Assembly (NCBI RefSeq): GCF_003289945.1
Contig: NZ_QMBP01000009.1
Location: 277,005 to 341,004 of the forward strand
Direction: 5' to 3'
DNA length: 64,000 nt
Origin: Mesorhizobium hawassense
GTDB taxonomy: Bacteria > Pseudomonadota > Alphaproteobacteria > Rhizobiales > Rhizobiaceae
Every line of letters starts with the position of its first letter. Position 1 is the stretch's first letter. This document shows positions 36,307-43,931 of the stretch, one piece after another. Under the pieces are notes generated by a model. That model was not told where the DNA came from. It worked only from the letters and a program-made list of their open reading frames with translations, and did not search any database. Made by a program: the position numbers and the translations under genes.

Positions 36307-37749
36307 ATGACTGTAGAGACTTCGGCGACGGCCACGACCCGCTTTGCTCCGGCGGAAGGTCCGTCGATGCTGCTGCCGGCAACCGTCGCTTGCGGCGTGT
36401 TCATGACCAGCCTCGACCAGAACGTCGTGGTCACCGCGCTGCCCGGCATCGGCGAGAGCCTCGATCGTCCGCCAGGCCAGCTTGGTCTGCTGATCACCGT
36501 CTATGTCGCGAGCCTCATCGTCACCATGCCGCTCGGCGGCTGGCTGGCCGACCGCTTCGGCCTGCGCAACGTCTATTGCTTCGCGCTGCTCGTCTTCGCC
36601 AGTGCCTCCGCGCTGTGCGGCCTTTCGGAAAACATCTGGATGCTGGTCGGCTCGCGCGCCTTGCAGGGCTGCGGCGGCGCGCTGATGGGCACGCTCGGCC
36701 AGGTCGTCATCCTGTCGAGCTTTCCGCGCGACCGCACGCTCAAGATCAACATGTATATCTCGCTCGCCGGGCAATCGGGACCGCTGGTCGGACCGCTCGT
36801 CGGCGGCGCGCTCACGACTTATGTCTCGTGGCGCTGGATCTTCTATATCAACATCCCGATCGCGCTGACCGCGGCCCTGCTCGCCGCCTCGCTGTTTCCG
36901 ACGACCACCAAGCCGGTGCGCACGCCGTTCGATTTCCCGGGCTTCCTGCTCGTCGGCAGCGGCATGGCGCTGCTGGTCTTCGGCATGGACTCGGTCGCCG
37001 CCAAGGACGCCGCGAGCAGCCTTATCGGCCTCGAGCTTGGCCTGGCGATCGTCATCCTGGCGGTTGCCGCCTTCTATTGCCTGCGCGCCCGCAACCCGCT
37101 GCTCGATCTCAATCTGCTGCGCATCCGCACCTTCCGCATTGCCTTCCTGACCGGCGGCGGCTTGGATACGATCGGCCTGAGTTCGGTGGTCTTTCTGCTG
37201 CCGCTGATGTTCCAGCTCGGCTTCGGCATGAGTGCCGTTCAGGCCGGATCGCTGACCTTCGTCGCCGCGATCGGATCCTTGATCATGCGCTTCTTCATGC
37301 CGCGCCTGTTGAACCGCTTCGGCTTCAAGCGCGTGCTGATCGCCAACACCCCGATCGTGGCACTGCTGGTCGCGGGCTTCGCGCTGATGAATGAAAACCT
37401 GCCGGCCTGGATCGTTCTCGCCTACATCTTCATCTTCGGCGTCTTCAGGTCAGTGCAATGGGCCTCTACCGGCAACCTTTCCTATTCGGACATCGCGCCG
37501 GAGCAGCTCGCGCGCTTCAGTGCGCTCTATTACATCCTGTGGCAGCTTGCGGTGGCGATCAGCGTCGGCCTCGCGGCGGCCCTGTTGTCGCTGCTTGCCG
37601 GCGGCGGCAAGGCCAGCGTCGACGACTACCGCATCCTGTTCGTCATCGAAGGGCTTATCACGCTTTGCGCGTTGTCGGCTTATTTGCGGCTGACGCCTAG
37701 GGACGGCGCCCATGTCAGCGGACATGGCGCGCAAATGAGCACCGACTAG
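36307..37749 (+). CDS. MFS drug:H+ antiporter (DHA2/EmrB type)
   Basis: 480 aa with about 14 membrane helices, as in the DHA2 group. Near the N-terminus is the family phrase LDQNVVVTALPGIGESL, and after helix 2 the motif A-like GGWLADRFGLRN. Proton-driven efflux of an unknown compound is the likely role. It is separated from sox by repeat B and has no adjacent membrane fusion protein, unlike emrAB operons. A weak ribosome-binding site precedes the ATG. Confidence 0.85.
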   Translation: MTVETSATATTRFAPAEGPSMLLPATVACGVFMTSLDQNVVVTALPGIGESLDRPPGQLGLLITVYVASLIVTMPLGGWLADRFGLRNVYCFALLVFASASALCGLSENIWMLVGSRALQGCGGALMGTLGQVVILSSFPRDRTLKINMYISLAGQSGPLVGPLVGGALTTYVSWRWIFYINIPIALTAALLAASLFPTTTKPVRTPFDFPGFLLVGSGMALLVFGMDSVAAKDAASSLIGLELGLAIVILAVAAFYCLRARNPLLDLNLLRIRTFRIAFLTGGGLDTIGLSSVVFLLPLMFQLGFGMSAVQAGSLTFVAAIGSLIMRFFMPRLLNRFGFKRVLIANTPIVALLVAGFALMNENLPAWIVLAYIFIFGVFRSVQWASTGNLSYSDIAPEQLARFSALYYILWQLAVAISVGLAAALLSLLAGGGKASVDDYRILFVIEGLITLCALSAYLRLTPRDGAHVSGHGAQMSTD

Positions 37750-37774
37750 GCCTCATCAGCCAGGGTCTGCGGCA

Positions 37775-38479
37775 CTATTCCGCAAAGCTTACCCAGTTCT
37801 CGATCGGCGCCCGGTCGGTGCGGAACTCGTTCTCGGGCTTCGAGGTGTCCTCGTAGCCGAGCGCCATGCCGCACACGACGATCTCCTCGTCGGGAATGTT
37901 GAGCACCGGGCGGATCTGCCGGTGATAGGGCGCGAAGGCCGCCTGCGGACAGGTATGCAGCCCCCTGCCCCGCGCCGCCACCATGATGTTTTGCAGGAAC
38001 ATGCCGTAGTCGATCCACGACCCCTGGTTCAGTCGCCGGTCGATCGTGAAGATCATGCCGACCGGCGCATCGAAGAAGACGAAATTACGGTCGTGCTGCG
38101 CGCGCATCTTGTCGACCTCGCGCCGGCCGATGCCCAGCGCGCCATAAAGACCGAAGCCGTTGGCGCGGCGGCGCGTCAGGTAAGGTTCGAAGAACTGGTC
38201 GGGATAGTAACGATATTCGTCCCATTCCACCTTTTCAGCGCGGATGCCGGAATTGAGGATCGCGTCGCTGATCCGCTGCTTGACCTCGCCCTTGGTGACA
38301 TAGACACGCCAGGGCTGCATGTTGGTGCCCGACGGCGCGCGCGCGGCAACCGCCAGGATCGCGCGGATCGTATCGTCGTCGATCATATCGGGCAGGAAGG
38401 CGCGCACCGACCGGCGCGACATGATCGCCTCATCGACGATCTCCGCATCCGACGCGATCCGGATGTTCTTCTCAAGCAT
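37775..38479 (-). CDS. Nitroreductase-family oxidoreductase
   Basis: 234 aa; AAGGGA lies 8 nt before the ATG. FMN-binding motifs MSRRSVRAF near residue 20 and RAPSGTNMQPW near 50 identify the NfsB/BluB-like nitroreductase fold; the GxG-type loop VVCGMALGYED is near 210. Reduces nitro groups, quinones or enones with NAD(P)H. It does not have the features needed to call it BluB. Divergent from the XRE-cupin gene. Confidence 0.88.
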   Translation of the reverse strand: MLEKNIRIASDAEIVDEAIMSRRSVRAFLPDMIDDDTIRAILAVAARAPSGTNMQPWRVYVTKGEVKQRISDAILNSGIRAEKVEWDEYRYYPDQFFEPYLTRRRANGFGLYGALGIGRREVDKMRAQHDRNFVFFDAPVGMIFTIDRRLNQGSWIDYGMFLQNIMVAARGRGLHTCPQAAFAPYHRQIRPVLNIPDEEIVVCGMALGYEDTSKPENEFRTDRAPIENWVSFAE

Positions 38480-38641
38480 GGGTCGTCCCTTTCGGCATGG
38501 CCAGAAACCCGCAACCCGGTTTCCTTAACGACCATCCGCAGACTATAAGCTAAAACTGGTCCCGACCGGGCGCCCCACTCGCCGCTCGTGCGCGAGCCTT
38601 TGCATCAACCACCGGAATCGCGCAAGCAAATCTTGTGGCCT

Positions 38642-38705
38642 ATGAAAATCCTCTTGATTTTTTCATGATTTTACCCTTCCATGAAATTTGTTCTGATTTT
38701 TTCAC
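38642..38705. promoter_or_regulatory. Pair of 25-bp operator-like sites, 39 bp apart
   Basis: Site 1 (38642-38666) and site 2 (38681-38705) each run ATGAAA, a spacer, then TGATTTTTTCA, so each is a dyad of TGAAA/TTTCA half-sites. They start exactly 39 bp apart and match in most positions. Site 2 ends 9 bp before the XRE-cupin start. The layout suggests autoregulation by a dimeric helix-turn-helix protein and possible control of the divergent nitroreductase gene. Confidence 0.6.
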
Positions 38706-38714
38706 GAGCACCCT

Positions 38715-39302
38715 TTGACCCCGACCGCGACTCAATCGGAGCAGGACAATGGCGACCGGCTGCTGGCCGGCGACATCCGTGCGCTTCGCAAGGCGCGCGG
38801 TCTCACACTCGCTGAGATTGCGCTCAAGCTGGGCCGTTCGGTCGGTTGGGTCAGCCAGGTCGAGCGCGGTCTTTCTATCCCGTCGGTCGGCGATCTCAGG
38901 GCCTTCGCCAACCTCTTCGGCGTTTCGATCAGCCTGTTCTTCAGCCATGACGTGCCTGTCGAAGAGGAGCGCGGCGTGATCGTGCGCGCCGGCCGCCGCC
39001 GTGTGCTTGGCACAAGTGAATCCGGGCTGGTGGAAGAGCTTCTGTCACCCGACCTCGGCGGTAGTTTCGAGATGGTGCGCTCGGTGTTCGCGCCCGGCGC
39101 CGAGATGAAGACGGCGGCGCTGCGGCCGACGGAGGAAGCCGGATATATCGCCTCGGGACTGTTCGACATCGAAATAGCCGGCGTCTGGCATCGGCTTGGC
39201 GAAGGCGACTCGTTCCGCTTCGAGGGCAAACCTTATCGCTGGCGCAATCCGGGCACCGAGCCGGCGGTCGTCATCTGGGTGGTTTCACCGCCGGTATACT
39301 GA
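38715..39302 (+). CDS. XRE-family regulator with C-terminal cupin domain
   Basis: 195 aa beginning with TTG at 38715; no ATG or GTG lies in frame before the DNA-binding domain and there is no Shine-Dalgarno, so the mRNA may be nearly leaderless. The helix-turn-helix covers about residues 17-72 (LAGDIRALRKARGLTLAEIA, SVGWVSQVERG); a cupin follows (about 115-190). Family members such as PuuR-like proteins sense small amines or amino acids. The upstream paired sites suggest autoregulation. The downstream dimethylglycine-dehydrogenase-like operon is a plausible target. Confidence 0.85.
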   Translation: MTPTATQSEQDNGDRLLAGDIRALRKARGLTLAEIALKLGRSVGWVSQVERGLSIPSVGDLRAFANLFGVSISLFFSHDVPVEEERGVIVRAGRRRVLGTSESGLVEELLSPDLGGSFEMVRSVFAPGAEMKTAALRPTEEAGYIASGLFDIEIAGVWHRLGEGDSFRFEGKPYRWRNPGTEPAVVIWVVSPPVY

Positions 39303-39304
39303 GA

Positions 39305-39353
39305 ATGCATGTCGCCCAAAAGTGTGAAGCGGTTTTGGGATAACGACAGGCAT
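39305..39353. repeat. 49-nt bulged hairpin repeat, copy 2
   Basis: Between the XRE-cupin gene and the flavoprotein operon. Outer arm ATGCATGTCG (39305-39314), inner arm CCCAAAA, loop GTGTGAAGCGG, TTTTGGG, bulge ATAA, outer arm CGACAGGCAT (39344-39353), with one A-G mismatch. Same lengths for every element as copy 1 at 32084-32132, although six paired positions differ in a compensated way. Confidence 0.78.
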
Positions 39354-39400
39354 CAAAACAAAGAATCGAAGCGCGAAGCGCGAAGACTTTGGAGGAAGAA

Positions 39401-41854
39401 ATGGCCGGTTTGCCGACCACGGCACGCGTGGTGATCATCGGAGGCGGCGTCGTCGGGACCTCCTCGCTCTACCACCTTTGCAAGGCGGGCTGGACCGATT
39501 GCGTGCTTTTGGAGAAAAACGAGCTGACCTCCGGCTCGACCTGGCATGCCGCCGGCAACGTGCCGACCTTCTCCTCGTCGTGGTCGCTGATGAACATGCA
39601 GCGCTACTCGACCGAGCTCTACCGGGGCTTGGCAGAGGCCGTCGACTATCCGATGAACTACCACGTCACCGGCTCGCTGCGGCTCGCCCATTCCAAGGAA
39701 CGCATGCAGGAATTCCAGCGCGCCAAGGGCATGGGCCGCTACCAGGGCATGGATATCGACGTCGTCGGCCTCGACGAGATCAAGCGCCGCTATCCCTTCA
39801 TCGAGACGCATGAATTGAAAGGCGCGCTCTTTGACCCGAGCGACGGCGACATCGATCCGGCACAGTTGACGCAGGCGCTCGCCAAGGGCGCGCGCGACAT
39901 GGGTGCCAAGATCATCCGCTTCTGCCCGGTCACCGGCGTCCGCCGCGACAACGGCGAATGGGTGGTCGCGACACCACAGGGCGAAATCCGCTGCGAGATC
40001 GTCATCAATGCCGCCGGCTACCGCGCCGCCGAGGTCGGAAAAATGTTCGGTCGCGAAGTGCCGATGATGGTGATGAGCCATCAGTACATCCTGTTCGAGG
40101 AAATTCCCGAGCTCGCCGCCTGGTCGAAGGAACAGGGCCGCAAGCTGCCGCTGCTGCGCGACGTCGACACGTCCTATTACCTGCGCCAGGAAAAGAGCGG
40201 CATGAATCTCGGCCCCTATGAGCGCAATTGCCGTGCGCACTGGGTCGGCCACAACGATCCGATGCCGGATGATTTCTCCTTCCAGCTTTTCCCCGACGAT
40301 CTCGACCGCCTCGAGCACTATCTCGCCGATGCCGTCGCGCGCGTGCCGATCCTCGGCACCGCCGGCCTGTCCAAGGTAATCAACGGGCCGATCCCCTACG
40401 CGCCGGACGGCAACCCGCTGATCGGGCCGATGCCCGGCGTGCCGAATGCCTTCGAGGCCTGCGTCTTCACCTTCGGCATTGCCCAGGGCGGCGGCGCCGG
40501 CAAGGTGCTGGCCGAATGGGTGACCGAGGGCCAGACCGATTGGGACATGTGGTCCTGCGACCCGCGCCGCTTCACGAGCTTCGCGTCCGCACCCGACTAT
40601 TGCGTCGCCAAGGGCATGGAAATCTACGGCAACGAATACGCCATCCAGTTCCCGCGCCATGCCTGGCCGACCGGGCGCGACCGCAAGCATTCGCCGCTGC
40701 ACGATCGCATCAAGGCGCTCGGTGGCCAGTTCGATGCCTATAATGGCTGGGAGCGCGCCACCTGGTATGCTGGACCCGGCGACGATACATCGGAGGAATC
40801 GACGCTGACCTTCCGCCGCGAAGGGCCTTGGCACCGGGCAGTGCGGGAAGAATGCCTCGCCGTGCGCGACACGGCCGGCATCCTCGATCTGCCCGGCTTC
40901 TCGCGCTTCAACCTCGAAGGTCCGGGCGCCGCCGAGTGGCTGGCAACGCAAGTTACCGGCCTGGTGCCGAAGCCCGGCCGCATCGGCCTCGTCTATTTCG
41001 CCGACGACAAGGGCCGCATCGTCACTGAAATGTCGGTCGTGCGCCATGGCGAGGACCTCATGACGCTGATCACCGCCGCGGTGGCGCAGTGGCACGACTT
41101 CGAATGGCTGAAATCGCGCATGCCGGCCGATGCGGGTTTCACGCTGAAAGACCGCACGGAGGAATATTCAACCCAGATCCTCGCCGGTCCGAACTCGCGC
41201 AAGATCCTGGCCGAGGTGTGCGATGCCGATTTGACCCTGCCCTGGCTGACGCATCAGGAAACGACCATCGCCGGACGCTGGGCGAAGCTGGTGCGCGTCT
41301 CCTTCGCCGGCGAGCTCGGCTGGGAAATCCACACCAGGGTCGCCGACACGCCGGCTGTCTTCGATGCCGTCTGGGCCGCCGGCCAGAAGCACAGTCTGAA
41401 GCCGTTCGGCATGTATGCGCTGGATTCGCTGCGGCTGGAGAAAGGCTACCGTGCCTGGAAGGGCGATCTGTCGACCGACTATTCGATCCTGCAGGGGGGC
41501 TTGGAGCGCTTCGTCAAATGGGACAAGCCGGAATTCCGCGGCAAGGCGGCTTTGCTCAATGAAAAGCAGCAGGGCGTGAAGAAGCGCTTTGTCACTTTGG
41601 TCGTTGAGAACCCCGGCGATTGCGACGCGCCCTATATGTCGACGCTCTGGCACGGCGGCAGCATCGTCGGCGAGACAACATCGGGCGGCTGGGGCCACCG
41701 CGTCGACAAGTCGATCGCGCTTGGCATGCTGCGCACCGACCTGACCGAACCCGGTACCACGGTCGAGGTCGAGATCTTCGGCGATCGCTTCAAAGCCGTC
41801 GTGCAGAACGACGAGCCGCTTTGGGATCCAAAGAACGAAAGGCTGCGCGCATGA
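39401..41854 (+). CDS. Dimethylglycine-dehydrogenase-like FAD/GcvT protein (paralogue 2)
   Basis: 817 aa; ATG 39401 is preferred to one four codons earlier because GGAGGA ends 4 nt before it. N-terminal FAD domain (VVIIGGGVVGTSSLYHL from residue 10) and the motif TSGSTWHAAGN, in which His49 matches the covalent-FAD His of dimethylglycine dehydrogenase. The C-terminal half (about 420-817) is a GcvT folate domain. Demethylates an N-methylated glycine-like substrate and passes the carbon to THF. First of four overlapping genes that also encode a homocysteine methyltransferase and an aminotransferase. Confidence 0.9.
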   Translation: MAGLPTTARVVIIGGGVVGTSSLYHLCKAGWTDCVLLEKNELTSGSTWHAAGNVPTFSSSWSLMNMQRYSTELYRGLAEAVDYPMNYHVTGSLRLAHSKERMQEFQRAKGMGRYQGMDIDVVGLDEIKRRYPFIETHELKGALFDPSDGDIDPAQLTQALAKGARDMGAKIIRFCPVTGVRRDNGEWVVATPQGEIRCEIVINAAGYRAAEVGKMFGREVPMMVMSHQYILFEEIPELAAWSKEQGRKLPLLRDVDTSYYLRQEKSGMNLGPYERNCRAHWVGHNDPMPDDFSFQLFPDDLDRLEHYLADAVARVPILGTAGLSKVINGPIPYAPDGNPLIGPMPGVPNAFEACVFTFGIAQGGGAGKVLAEWVTEGQTDWDMWSCDPRRFTSFASAPDYCVAKGMEIYGNEYAIQFPRHAWPTGRDRKHSPLHDRIKALGGQFDAYNGWERATWYAGPGDDTSEESTLTFRREGPWHRAVREECLAVRDTAGILDLPGFSRFNLEGPGAAEWLATQVTGLVPKPGRIGLVYFADDKGRIVTEMSVVRHGEDLMTLITAAVAQWHDFEWLKSRMPADAGFTLKDRTEEYSTQILAGPNSRKILAEVCDADLTLPWLTHQETTIAGRWAKLVRVSFAGELGWEIHTRVADTPAVFDAVWAAGQKHSLKPFGMYALDSLRLEKGYRAWKGDLSTDYSILQGGLERFVKWDKPEFRGKAALLNEKQQGVKKRFVTLVVENPGDCDAPYMSTLWHGGSIVGETTSGGWGHRVDKSIALGMLRTDLTEPGTTVEVEIFGDRFKAVVQNDEPLWDPKNERLRA

Positions 41855-42750
41855 CCTCCGTTGTCCTCACCGATGGCGGCATGGGCCAGGAACTGGTCCG
41901 GCGCAGCAAGTCCGAACCGACGCCGCTGTGGTCGGCCAGGGTGCTGATCGACGAGCCGGACCTGGTGCGCGACCTGCATGTTGAATTCATTCAGGCCGGT
42001 GCACGCGTCATCACCGTCAACACCTATTCGGCAACGCCCGAGCGCCTGGCGCGCGAGGGCGCGGAAGACCTGTTCAAGCCTTTGCAGAAGCGTGGCATCG
42101 AACTGGCGAAGCAAGCCCGCGATGAGGCCGGCGACACCGCCATCGCCGGCTGCCTGTCGCCTCTGTTCGGCAGTTACGCGCCGGCGCTGACCATCTCGTT
42201 CGAAGAGACGCTCGACATCTATCGCCGCATCGTCGCCGAGCAGGCCGATGGCGTCGACCTTTTCCTGTGCGAGACCATGGCGTCCGCCGAGGAGGCGCGC
42301 GCTGCCGTCACCGCGGCCTCGGAAAGCGGCAAGCCGGTCTGGGTGTCCTGGACGCTCGCCGACCACGGCGCGCCACGCCTGCGCAGCGGCGAGAAAATTG
42401 CCGATGCGGTCGGCGCCCTCGGCGACCTGCCGGTCGCGGCGCGGCTGCTCAATTGCTGCCGGCCCGAAGCCATCGCCGCCGCATTGCCCGAACTCATCGC
42501 TCTTGGCGGACCGGTCGGCGCCTATGCCAATGGCTTCACCTCGGTCGAGGCGCTCAAGCACGGCGGCACGGTCGAGGTTCTGCACGCCCGCCACGACCTC
42601 GACCCGGAGGCCTATGCCGACCAGGCCATCGGCTGGGTCGAAGCCGGCGCGCAAATCGTCGGCGGCTGCTGCGAGGTCGGGCCCGCCCACATCGCCGCCC
42701 TGCGCGACCGGCTCGTGCAAGCCGGCCACAATATCTCGGGAGTCATCTGA
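41851..42750 (+). CDS. Homocysteine S-methyltransferase-family protein
   Basis: 299 aa, ATG 41851 overlapping the previous stop as ATGA. A TIM barrel starting TDGGMGQEL near residue 7; zinc-site cysteines appear as NCC (201-203) and GGCC (271-274). Family members use betaine, dimethylsulfoniopropionate, S-methylmethionine or SAM to methylate homocysteine. Placed between two demethylating flavoproteins, a betaine:homocysteine-type use is reasonable: it would remove the first methyl of a betaine before the flavoproteins act. The donor is not proven. Confidence 0.85.
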   Translation: MTSVVLTDGGMGQELVRRSKSEPTPLWSARVLIDEPDLVRDLHVEFIQAGARVITVNTYSATPERLAREGAEDLFKPLQKRGIELAKQARDEAGDTAIAGCLSPLFGSYAPALTISFEETLDIYRRIVAEQADGVDLFLCETMASAEEARAAVTAASESGKPVWVSWTLADHGAPRLRSGEKIADAVGALGDLPVAARLLNCCRPEAIAAALPELIALGGPVGAYANGFTSVEALKHGGTVEVLHARHDLDPEAYADQAIGWVEAGAQIVGGCCEVGPAHIAALRDRLVQAGHNISGVI

Positions 42751-43931
42751 TGCCAAAACCATCAAAGCGCATTACCGGCATCGTGCCTTCCGGCAAGGAC
42801 GGCTGGGAGGTCCATTCGGCCGCCTGGGCCCGCAAGCAGGCCGGCGACGACATCATCATGCTGTCGGTCGGCGACCATGATTTCGACACGCCCTCGCAAA
42901 CGATTGAGGCTTGCGTCAATGCCGTCCGTGGCAGCAACCACCATTATACCCCTCTCCCCGGCCTGCCGCGCCTGCGCAAGGCGATGGCGGCGGCGTCCAC
43001 CGCCTGCACCGGCATGGAGACGGAACCAGACGAGATCATCGCCACGCAAGGCGGCCAGGCTGCTCTCTATGCCGCCGTGCAGACCGTGCTCGATCCTGGC
43101 GACCACGCCATCGTCGTCGCACCCTACTACGCCACCTACCCCAACACCTTCAGCGCCGCCGGCGCCAGCTTCACCGTGGTCGAGACGCCGGCCGAAGATG
43201 GATTTCAACCCCGCGCGGACATGATCCGCGCCGCGCTGAAGCCCAACACCCGCGCCATCCTGATCAACACGCCGAACAACCCGACAGGTGCTGTCTATTC
43301 GCGCGAGCGGCTCGAACAGCTGGCCGACATCTGCAAGGAGCACGATCTCTGGCTGCTGTCGGACGAGGTTTATTGGACGCTTGGCGGCGGCGAGCACATC
43401 TCGCCGCGCTCGCTGCCCGGCATGGCCGAGCGCACACTGGTCATCAACTCCATGTCGAAGAGCCATGGCATGACCGGCTGGCGCATGGGCTGGCTGACAG
43501 GTCCTAAAAAGATGATCAGGCTGTTCACCGACCTCAACCTGGTGACGACCTACGGCCTGCCGGCCTTCATTTCCATCGCCTGCGCAGAGGCACTGGAGAA
43601 CCACTACGGCGTCAAGGACATCGCCGAACGATACGCCGCCCGCCGCACCCTGATGCTGGAGGCCGTGCGCGGCATGAACGACGTCACCGTGCACGGCTCG
43701 GAAGGCGGCATGTATGTCATGCTCGACATCTCGTCCATCGAGCCCGACGACGAGAAATTCGCCTGGGGCCTGCTCGACAAGGAAAACGTCGGCGTCATGC
43801 CCGGGTCGAGCTTCGGCGAGGCCGCCGCCGGCCACATCCGCATCAGCCTCTGCCAGCCAGAACCCATCCTGAAGGAAGCAGCGCTTCGCCTGCGGCGCTT
43901 CGCGTCCAACTATCGCCGCGAGGCCGCATGA
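42750..43931 (+). CDS. Class I/II PLP-dependent aminotransferase
   Basis: 393 aa, ATG 42750 sharing its A with the previous TGA. Fold-type I features: TPNNPTGAVYSRERL near residue 175, LLSDEVYWTL near 205, the Schiff-base Lys in INSMSKSHGMTGWRMGW near 238 and a final Arg in GHIRISLC. Likely an aspartate/arginine-pyruvate-type transaminase; in this operon it could act on the amino acid released after demethylation. Substrate unknown. Confidence 0.87.
   Translation: MPKPSKRITGIVPSGKDGWEVHSAAWARKQAGDDIIMLSVGDHDFDTPSQTIEACVNAVRGSNHHYTPLPGLPRLRKAMAAASTACTGMETEPDEIIATQGGQAALYAAVQTVLDPGDHAIVVAPYYATYPNTFSAAGASFTVVETPAEDGFQPRADMIRAALKPNTRAILINTPNNPTGAVYSRERLEQLADICKEHDLWLLSDEVYWTLGGGEHISPRSLPGMAERTLVINSMSKSHGMTGWRMGWLTGPKKMIRLFTDLNLVTTYGLPAFISIACAEALENHYGVKDIAERYAARRTLMLEAVRGMNDVTVHGSEGGMYVMLDISSIEPDDEKFAWGLLDKENVGVMPGSSFGEAAAGHIRISLCQPEPILKEAALRLRRFASNYRREAA

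Noticed and set aside
38481..38550. Imperfect palindrome around AACCCGGTTTCCTTAACG upstream of the nitroreductase gene
   Set aside because: Arms match poorly and do not follow the 49-nt hairpin plan; it was not counted as a third copy.
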